Source of the DNA: Ambrosia x helenae
Lineage: Eukaryota > Streptophyta > Magnoliopsida > Asterales > Asteraceae
Length of the DNA stretch: 64,000 nt
NCBI GenBank assembly: GCA_030844895.1
Contig: CM061223.1
Location: 14,271,994-14,335,993 of the forward strand
Reading direction: 5' to 3'
Positions 56,271 to 64,000 of the stretch are shown one piece after another (positions within the stretch are counted from its first letter, which is position 1; every line of letters begins with the position of its first letter). The position numbers and the translations under genes are program-made. The notes below the pieces were generated by a model. That model was not told the DNA's origin and searched no databases. It was given only the letters and a program-made list of their open reading frames with translations.

Positions 56271-58617
56271 CTAGGCTGCAGCCTGCAAGACCATGACAAT
56301 TATCAATTATGCTGAATCAATGATAACATAGTGTAATCACATATAAACATAGTCCTTCAATACATGACCAATTTTGAGTAGACGACCATGAAACCGCATA
56401 CCCACTTGCACATGTTGCTTTAAAGGAGATACATATTGCGGTTATGTAAATGCATCACCGCCTCTTATCAGTCCTCGCGGTTTTCTACTTAGAAATTGAT
56501 TTTTGTAAAAAACGCATTTTGGGTATTTTACCTTCTCATCCACTGGGGCGAATAGAGTCTTGACTGCTTCGAAAACTTCTCCAACAGGTTTGGCAGCATC
56601 AATCTGCGAGTAAATTTTATGAATTTTACGAACTTCTAACACATTTGAAACTTTAACATTGACTTTTAATAAAAAATAATCAAACTTATTTACCTTTCGG
56701 ACCTTCTCCTTAGAGTCGTAATGTTCAATAACTGGGAGACTAGATTCCAGGAAAACTTTAAAACGCTTCCTGATCGTTTCAATATTATCATCTTCTCTAC
56801 CCTTCATACCCAAATTAAAAGATTGTAGCAAGGGGACACAAAATCAATAAACATATAAAATATTACTAAAATACTAATCTAATTTTTAACCTGATTACGA
56901 CCCAAAAGGCGTTTCTCCATCTCTTCCTCAGGGCAATCAAAGAAAAGAACAAACTCGGGTACAATTCCAGTCTGCAAATCATAACATTTACATTAAAAAA
57001 TTGATCTGTTGAAGTTTACAGAACTAGCAAGATAAAGAACTTACAACTGCCTCAAACGCTGCACGGTTTTCCTCATTACGTGGGAATCCGTCAATTAGGA
57101 ATTTGTCATTTTCGTTTTCCAAAATTGCTTTTTCAAGAAGCTTGATTGTTACTTCTGAAGGAACGATCTTTCCCTCCTTGATCATGTTCTGAATCATGGT
57201 CCTACATAATATTATAAAAAATAAAACTTTAGAATCAAGATTTACGATTTTTAATCATTAAATAACTTTTCACGATTAAATGGAAGATAATCAAGAAATC
57301 AAAACCATCTTTTACCCGTTTTCAGAGCCGGATTTTATCTCAGCCCGAAGAAGATCTCCGGCGCTAAGATGAGTATATCCAAAATGCTCAACAATGTTTG
57401 CACATTGTGTACCCTTTCCACTGCCTGGGCCACCTGCTCAAATTTTAAATGTGTGAGAAACATTATAGTATATAATCTAGACAAATGTGATTTAGGGGGA
57501 AATAGTCAACGCATAATAGAAGGGAAATTATAAACAAAACACTAAATATACCGAAAGCTGTCACAAGACGAGGAAACCAAAGTTCTCACCTAGGACAAAT
57601 ACAACCTTGGGCTTCTTTTGTGCAAGAGTACTTTCAACTGCTTGCTGCAATAAAAAATGCATAATGCTTTTAGTTACAAGTATTAATTTTCTGCGATTCA
57701 CAGAATGAACACATGTATGATGCTATGGTTCCCACCTTAAAGCTTGATAACGGAGGTGAAAAACAGTGGGATTGAATAATGGGTCAAAATGGATATGGAT
57801 GCGGTTGATCCAGATTACCTTGACTAATTTTTTTTACCTTTGTGAATATTTTGGTGTTTCGGATACAGTTACAAAATCATATTTCTAAAATAATCAACTC
57901 TATAGAATTAAAAGATTTAGGAAGCTTCATGTGCTAAAAATTACACTCTGGACAACTTTCGACTCGTTTGAAAGTAGTCCTTTTGAGTTATTATTTTCTG
58001 TTACCCCATTTATTCACAGTCCCTTAGGATCGATTTAACAGGATCAACTGTGATGAACAATTATATTTGAGTGTGCACAAGATTTGCGCAGGGACTTCAC
58101 TGAATAGAGGGTTGGGAAGAACAAATATAGACAGAAACAATAATCTATTCCCATACAGTAAATCGGTAGATATGAAGGCTATTTATAGCCATGGCTTTGG
58201 CGGCTAAATAACCGCTTAACTAATTGACATCGCCTAATTGAACAGACACATTGATCCAAGTTTTTGACTTTTAAAGTCAAAGTTTGACTTTTACAGTTGA
58301 CTTCCTAAATTGACTAAATTGGTTAAGATTTCTTGATTATTTCATTCCAAGATTGATCAATTTGAGATAAGAAAAAACAGCATCGGAATTGACACTTTCA
58401 CACGTAATGAGAAAAAAAAAATGCCACCTTCACTTGAAAATTTGGATTTTTGTAATGTTTAAATAATGACAGGAAAAGACTGTCCCATGTGTGCAGTTCT
58501 TAGGTCAAATTGCAAAACTTATAGCCATAGAAGCAAATAATAATGACGATTAACAAAAACGAATTGCTGAAAAACAGAATATATAATAACCTTGTTTGCA
58601 GCTTCAACAGTCCCCAT
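56271..58617 (-). CDS. UMK3: UMP-CMP kinase (nucleoside monophosphate kinase), eight coding exons
   Basis: Exons on the minus strand: 58617-58591, 57644-57590, 57433-57316, 57201-57045, 56971-56891, 56801-56694, 56603-56532, 56282-56271; all introns are GT-AG and the sum is 630 nt (209 residues). It starts MGTVEAANK, then KVVFVLGGPGSGKGTQC (P-loop), FGYTHLSAGDLLRAEIKSGS (NMP-binding), FLIDGFPRNEENRAAFEAV, LFFDCPEEEMEKRLLGRN, GREDDNIETIRKRF (short lid), and ends AAA. It moves phosphate from ATP to UMP or CMP (also dCMP) in the cytosol, feeding pyrimidine nucleotides to RNA and UDP-sugars. The length equals plant cytosolic homologues such as Arabidopsis UMK3/PYR6; exact orthology is inferred. 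The final intron and the tiny last exon are the least certain parts. Confidence 0.9.
58264..58316. promoter_or_regulatory. W-box (TTGAC) cluster in first coding intron of the kinase gene
   Basis: Within about 55 bases TTGACT occurs four times on the plus strand and AGTCAA once in the reverse sense. TTGAC[C/T] is the core site of WRKY factors. Clusters can be functional, but the intron is AT-rich and chance or a MITE relic is possible. Confidence 0.35.
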
Positions 58618-58626
58618 GAGTTCACA

Positions 58627-59897
58627 CTAGAGATTGTATAACTAACCTCTGCATCCAACCAAAAACCTTGTAGTTAAAATCTTTGTCAAAGCAACAAACA
58701 AATATTTAATTTGTCCACTTGTTGCTTATACAAACATATTTTAATCTACCTAGTATGCATCCCCTTTACAACAGAACAAAGGATTGCACATACATGTGGA
58801 CTTTAAATAATCACACATAAACTTCAGCTCAAAACAACTACAAAATGACAACAGAAAAAGACAAATGGTCCTAAAAGGCGTAAAGCCGGTAAGATTCAAC
58901 CGCTAACCAAAAGAGATCTGGTATGAAGACGTTGTTGCTAACTTACCTCCCCTGCTATTTAAGTCATTTTTAATTACATTTTGGCATAAAAATTCAATCT
59001 GAAATATTACACACAACTGTGAGAACGTATGTAAGTTTTTTAAACGAATTATATAATTTCATTCTATAAAAATGAAAATTACATCAAAATAGCAGGCAGA
59101 CGGGCAACAAGCTGCGCAACCAGCCTTTTCTGTATGGCGAACCCAAGTCTACTGTTAGTCCGGGCAACGGGCAACAAGGTCTTACATAAGTTGGATCCAA
59201 TCTTAACTTTTATACTTAACATCACAAACAGGCAACTAGAACATAATACTAGTCAAAATAGATCTATGATCTAGAAACAGAACACATAAAAGTCATATCA
59301 ATTTTCAAAGCTAAGACCAATAAACATGTAAACCAACACATCTAACTAATAATTCAAAAAGAACACAACTTTACAATCAAACAAGCTATAAGAACAAGTA
59401 ATAACAAACACACCGACAACTCGAACATTAAACAACAACCGATCCAAAAACAAAACAAGATCTACTTAGCTAACAATGCACCATCTCCAGATCTGATCAC
59501 CAAACATCAAACCATAATCTTTACATCATATTTAACATAATCACAAAACATCAAGCCTTAATCTTTATCTTCTAATATAACCATCAGATCTTCTAACTAC
59601 ATGTAAAAGATTCAACTTCCAACTACAAAATTCTCTAAACTATTAACTACCCTTATAATTATAACAAAACATTACAATACAACTGATCATAGCTGAACAA
59701 AGCCAGTACACATGTAAAACCATCATGTATGCACAGATCAACTAAACCACAACCATATTCAACAAAATAAAAAATACCCATTAACAGAAACAAGATAAAG
59801 ATTGATAAAAACATGATTTTGACAAGATCTAGCAAACAATATGAATAAGAATGAGATCAGGGAGGAATATATAAGAATATTATATAGAATAAGATAC
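58627..59897 (-). other. 5'UTR intron of the UMP-CMP kinase gene
   Basis: Donor CATTTCG|GTATCTTA at 59897, acceptor ATCTCTAG|TGTG at 58627, ten bases before the ATG. A pyrimidine-rich leader exon (about 59975-59898, CCATCACTGTTTCCC, TTTCTCCACTCC) precedes it. Long leader introns often raise expression in plants. Within about 59100-59900 it holds no coding sequence or repeat that I recognise. Confidence 0.72.
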
Positions 59898-60000
59898 CGA
59901 AATGAAGAAAAGGAGTGGAGAAATGAAGGGAAACAGTGATGGAGATGAAAGATCTGAGGGAATTGCGTATGAACGTGTCGGTTTGTGGTTATGTTGCGGT

Positions 60001-60010
60001 GTTTATATAG
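60001..60010 (-). promoter_or_regulatory. TATA box of the UMP-CMP kinase gene
   Basis: Minus-strand CTATATAAAC, about 30 bases upstream of the likely leader start (around 59975) and followed by a C/T-rich leader. The nearest transposon sequence (Tat element) begins about 240-430 bp further upstream. Confidence 0.7.
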
Positions 60011-60246
60011 GGTTCCTCAGGGCTTCTGAGTTCGTTCGATTGGTTGATTCGTATAAAAGGAAATAAAATTTTTATTGAAATGATGGAATATTATTAACTG
60101 TATGTATACAGGAAAAAGTAGAAACCACGCGTCGGAGATTTATAATATTTTATAGATAATATAATATAATATTATTAATAATTTGTTTTTGTTTTTTAGG
60201 CTGTATATTTACATAGATCTCACATTTATTGATATGTGGTCTTTTT

Positions 60247-60442
60247 AAACTGGGGGCGACCCACATTTTTTTTAATATTTTTTTTTTTATCAAACTCTGT
60301 TTTTTATTAAAGTATTTGAGTCAAAATATTTTAAATAGTGTAAGAAAAATGAGAAATGTGATAAGGATATAAAAAGACAATGAATCATGAAATATAACAT
60401 AATGAGTCACAATGAGTCACAAAACTGGGGGCGACCCACATT
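60247..60442. repeat. 21-bp direct repeat AAACTGGGGGCGACCCACATT, two copies
   Basis: Copies at 60247-60267 and 60422-60442; the second abuts the tandem array. On the element's strand it reads AATGTGGGTCGCCCCCAGTTT. It may be part of the Tat 3' region or an edge of a deletion that removed its 3' LTR. Confidence 0.6.
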
Positions 60443-60708
60443 CTCGATGCAATTTCTAAGTTTAGGGTGCGCGTTGCATCTTAACCATGCAACGCGCAAT
60501 TTAAAGGAAATTGCAGATTTTCTCGATGCAATTTCTAAGTTTAGGGTGCGCGTTGCATCTTAACCATGCAACGCGCAATTTTAAGGAAATTGCAGATTTT
60601 CTCGATGCAATTTCTAAGTTTAGGGTGCGCGTTGCATCTTAACCATGCAACGCGCAATTTAAAGGAAATTGCAGATTTTCTCGATGCAATTTCTAAGTTT
60701 ATGGGTGT
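60442..60708. repeat. 79-bp tandem repeat, 3.3 copies, with hairpin in each unit
   Basis: Units start TCTCGATGCAATTTCTAAG at 60442, 60521, 60600 and (partial) 60679, almost identical. Each full unit contains GCGCGTTGCAT-CTTAACC-ATGCAACGCGC, an 11-bp perfect stem with a 7-base loop, nested in a wider GCAATTTC..GAAATTGC inverted repeat. It lies just beyond the pol end of the Tat element on its 3' side. Tandem repeats in the untranslated part are known for Tat-lineage elements. ORFs through it (60541-60762, 60566-60799) are repeat artefacts. Confidence 0.92.
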
Positions 60709-60789
60709 GAGCGCATGTAAAGTAAAGGAACTGCTATTTTTCATTTCATTTAAGTGGCGCAACGGCCTTCGTTACATTGTGGTTTGCAG

Positions 60790-61659
60790 TTACATATAAC
60801 ATTTTCTTAATTGTGCCGCGTTCCATGTTCGGGGAACCGGTTTTTCTTCTAACGTTGATAGCTTGTAGGCCCCTTTACCAAGGACTTCTTGTATGCGGTA
60901 TGGTCCTTCCCAAGTTGGGGTTAATTTTCCTTTGGGGAGGGCGCCGCTGGCCTCGTTGTTTCTTAAGACGAAATCTCCGGCTTTGAACGTTTGGGGTTTG
61001 ACTTTGGCATTGTAATAGCGCTCGAGCTGTTGCTTGTAATTTGCCTCTCTTATTGCTGCTTCATCGCGGCGTATTTCTGCCAGGTTAAGGTTTGTGCGCA
61101 GTTCTTGATCATTATCTGTTGTGGTTGCGGAAAGTACTCTCGGGGATGGGCATCCAATCTCCGCAGGTATCATGGCTTCAGAGCCATATGTGAGGCTGAA
61201 CGGGGTTTCACCGGTGCTCGTTTTGGTTAGTGTGCGATTAGCCCATAGCACGCTCGGTAGTTCCTCTGCCCAAGCCTTACCTTTTGTTCCCAACCTGGCT
61301 TTGATGCCTTCTACGATGCTGCGGTTTGCACGCTCAACCTGGCCGTTGCCCTGTGGGTGCGCGACCGAGGTGAAGATTGGTTGGATGTGCAAATCCGCGT
61401 ACCATTTCAGTAACCCCTTGTCCGCAAATTGAGTCCCATTGTCTGTGACGATTGACATGGGTAGCCCGAAACGGCAAATGATGAATTCCCAAATGAACTT
61501 CTTCACATGGTTAGCCGTGATTTCAGCTAGTGGCTTGGCTTCGACCCATTTGGTGAAGTAGTCAATGGCGACTATCAGGAATTTCCTTTTGCCTGTCGTC
61601 ATTGGGAAAGGTCCCACCAGATCAATCGCCCATTTCTGGAATGGCCATGCCGAAGTCAC
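60790..61659 (-). pseudogene. Tat pol: integrase
   Basis: Starts near AWPFQKWAIDLVGPFPMTTG and shows the integrase core: IVAIDYFTKWVEAKPLAEI, IVTDNGTQFADKGLLKWYAD and HPQGNGQVERANRSIVEGIK (catalytic D, D, E), then the C-terminal SH3-like part (FVLRNNEASGALPKGKLTPT, WEGPYRIQEVLGKGAYKL) and stop at 60790. The preceding frame stops at 61656; a single missing base near 61678-61684 separates the two, so the polyprotein is interrupted between the zinc region and the core. No other break in this part. Confidence 0.9.
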
Positions 61660-64000
61660 TGGGATGAGCTCGTTCTTGGGCGCAGGGTGTTAGGGGCGTG
61701 GCGCTGGCATGAGTCGCATTTGCGGATGATTTTTAAGGCATCTAAGTGCATGCCTGGCCAATAGTATCCTGCGTTCATAATCTTTGCGACCACCATGCGT
61801 GGCCCCGCGTGTATCCCACATATCCCTTCGTGTATCTCTCGCACCAAATAGTCTGCGTCAACTGCATCCACGCACCGCAGCAATGGCCCTAGATATGACT
61901 TCCGATAGAGCACTCCGTCTTGGACTTGGTACTGTAGGGCCTTGTGCTGTATCTTTCTGGCCTCGGCGCGTTGTTCTGGCAGGGCGCCGGTGGTCAGATA
62001 GGATGTTATCGGAGTCATCCAGCTGTCAGCACCCGTTTGGATGACGTTGACCTCCTTGGGTGGCACAGACGGTTCGCTTAGCGTTTCGATTCGAACCTCT
62101 TTTGCTAGATGGCTGAAGGTTGTAGAGACCATTTTGCTTAGAGCGTCCGCCGGCTTGTTCTGACTGCGTTTGATGTGGTCGATGGTGCAGCTGGGGAAGG
62201 TAGCCATGAGCTCTTTGGCGCGCTGGAGATACATAATCATTGAGGGCTCTTTTGCCTCATATTTCCCACTGATCTGACCGGCGACCAACATTGAGTCGAC
62301 GTGCGCGAAGATGTGCTTGGCGCCCAGCTTGTGCGCGATGCGTAGTCCGGCGAGGAATGCCTCATATTCAGCCTCATTGTTGGTGGCTTTGAATTCGAGC
62401 CTTATCGCGTAAGTGAATTCTGCTCCTTCTGGACTAACCAAGCGTATCCCCGCGCCGACGCCATCTTCGTTTGAGGCCCCGTCTGTGTAGAGGTTCCAGA
62501 TGGCCTTTTCATCGTTCGATGGCTGCGGGTCTTGTTCAGCTTTGCATTCTTCTATTTTTTCTTTTGGTACCTCCGCTATGAAGTCAGCCAGTATTTGTCC
62601 TTTGATTGCCGGACGCGTCTTGTAGTAGATAGTGTGTTCACCCAGCTCAATTGCCCACTTTGCTAATCTCCCAGAAACTTCTGGCTTTGATAGGACATTG
62701 TTTAGCTTGTAATCGCTCAGCACGTTGATGGGATGGCCTTGGAAATAGCGGCGCAGCCTTCTTGATGCGTGAACGAGGGCTAAAACAAGCTTCTCCATGG
62801 TGGTGTATCTGGACTCTGCGTCTGTTAGTACTCTGCTGACGTAGTAGATAGGCGTTTGGACCAGCTTTCTGTCTACCATCAGTACTGCGCTCACCGCCTG
62901 CTCTGTGGCGCAAAGATACATCGTTAAGGGCTCCCTAGGGAGTGGAGCGGTGAGCGTTGGTAAGTCCATCAAGCATTCTTTCATCTCTTGGAAGGCCTTT
63001 TCTGCCTCCGTTGTCCATTTAAAATGGTTCTTTTTCAAACAGCTTTTCAGTGTTTCAATGAAAGGAATGGATTTGCTTGCGTGATGTGACAGAAAGCGGT
63101 TGATTGCTACAAGGCGCCCGTTCAGCGTTTGAACTTCTTTTAGGGTGGATGGGGAGGGCATTTGCGCGATGGCTTGTATTTTTTCAGGATTTGGTCTGAA
63201 CCCATCTTTGGTGACCACGACCCCAAGAAACTTGCCTTCTTCCATCCCAAAAGCGCACTTGCTTGGGTTCAGCTTCATGCAGATTGCTTTTAAGTGCTTG
63301 AAGGTTTCTTCAATGTCCTTTAGCATCTGATCCTCCTCTTTGCTCTTGATGACTAGGTCATCGACATATACTTCTAGGTTTCTCCCGATCTGCTTGGCGA
63401 ATGCGCGGTCCATCAGTCGTTGATACGTGGCCCCGGCGTTTTTTAGGCCAAATGGCATCTTTGTGTAGCAGAAAACTCCCTTATCTGTGTGGAAGGCAGT
63501 TTTGTCTTCATCTTCAAGTGCCATCTGTATTTGGTGGTAGCCTTTGTAGGCATCCAGAAAACACTTGAAGCGGAATGGGGCTAGAGAGTCTATCTTCAAA
63601 TCAATTTCTGGTAGAGGATAACAGTCTTTCGGGCATGCTTTGTTGAGGTCGGTGTAATCTACACACATCCTCCATCCGCCATTGCTTTTCTTTACCATGA
63701 CTGGGTTCGCCACCCAGGTTTGGTATCGTGTTTCCCTCAAGATTCCTGCTTTTAACAGTTCTCCGACTTGCTCATTCATCGCTTGAGTTTTTTCAGCACC
63801 CATACTTCTGCGCTTCTGCGCGATGGGTTCTACGGAGCGGTATGTGTTAAGCTTGTGTTGAGCGAGTTCGCGCGGAACGCCGATCATATCTGACGGTTGC
63901 CATGCGAAAACATCGATGTTTTTGCGGAGGAGCTGTTTCAAATGGTCCCTGATGTTTTCAGAAATTTCTGGCCCTATCGTGATGGGCTGCTCAGGGAACT
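61656..64000 (-). pseudogene. Tat pol: reverse transcriptase, RNase H, second RNase H, integrase zinc region
   Basis: Open from the window edge. RT: GGWRMCVDYTDLNKACPKDC, YKGYHQIQMALEDEDKTAFH, GVFCYTKMPFGLKNAGATYQ, catalytic VYVDDLVIKS (YVDD near 63360). First RNase H: YLCATEQAVSAVLM, VLALVHASRRLRRYFQGH. Second RNase H: NLYTDGASNEDGVGAGIRLV, EFKATNNEAEYEAFLAGLRI, HVDSMLVAGQ, ADALSKM. Then the integrase HHCC (HEGICGIHAGPRMV, CDSCQRHAPNTL) and a shift near 61680. The remnant at 46264-48545 is a more decayed relative. Confidence 0.91.

Larger units (their letters stand above)
60442..64000 (-). mobile_element. Ty3/gypsy element, Tat lineage, 3' part, cut by window edge
   Basis: Pol domains in the order RT, RNase H, a second RNase H, zinc-binding region, integrase on the minus strand, followed by a tandem-repeat 3' region. 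Two RNase H domains and a repeat-bearing 3'UTR mark the Tat clade (Ogre/Retand/Grande group). Gag, protease and 5' LTR lie beyond 64000. I see no 3' LTR before the kinase promoter, so that end is truncated or not recognisable. Confidence 0.88.

Noticed and set aside
60442..60708. Regular repeats at 79-bp spacing that could be mistaken for a CRISPR array
   Set aside because: There is no unique spacer; the units are directly tandem and the host is a plant.

Overview
This is nuclear DNA from a flowering plant, almost certainly a eudicot. It is AT-rich, genes are split by GT-AG introns, and most of the window is transposable elements (TEs) of plant lineages (Tekay and Tat gypsy, copia, PIF/Harbinger, hAT, Mutator-like, Helitron, LINE). 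The style of the elements makes me suspect Asteraceae, but that is inference only.

Likely host genes are few. Two tandem RING-H2 E3 ligase genes lie on the minus strand (3448-3891 and 6380-6865). One complete eight-coding-exon UMP-CMP kinase gene lies on the minus strand (CDS 58617 to 56271), with a 5'UTR intron and a TATA box near 60005.

Layout: 1-1797 is the 3' end of a LINE. 1798-7069 holds the RING-H2 pair with small MITEs and a SINE-like element. 7070-20699 is a nested insertion complex whose boundaries can be read from target-site duplications (TSDs): a Harbinger element (TSD TAA) carries an ORF1-type gene; a hAT element (TSD TCCCCACT) splits that gene; inside the hAT lie a nearly intact, very young 10.9-kb Tekay gypsy element (TSD CCTTG, 2.73-kb LTRs) and a small Harbinger MITE. 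20757-24897 holds a small Helitron, two hAT MITEs rich in GAGCCGAGCTC-type motifs, and a degenerate repeat field. 24898-32126 is a copia element with 91-bp LTRs, interrupted by a 2.72-kb solo LTR. 32127-39302 is mostly empty, with Helitron and Mutator fragments and MITEs. 39303-42519 is a Mutator-like element containing a Helitron that carries exon-intron fragments of two host genes, one of them ATG11. 43049-44549 is a second Mutator-like element. 44868-49625 holds two diverged copies of a roughly 1-kb sequence flanking a Tat-gypsy remnant; one copy contains a small Helitron and the other gives the empty site. 50934-53979 is a nearly complete hAT transposon. 55105-55405 is a MITE. 56271-60010 is the kinase gene. 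60442-64000 is the 3' part of a Tat-lineage gypsy element, with a 79-bp hairpin tandem repeat beyond pol, and it runs off the window.

Most elements are broken by frameshifts. The Tekay element differs from an open gag-pol by a single visible frameshift. I found no rRNA genes, intact tRNA genes, CRISPR arrays or operons, and none is expected here.
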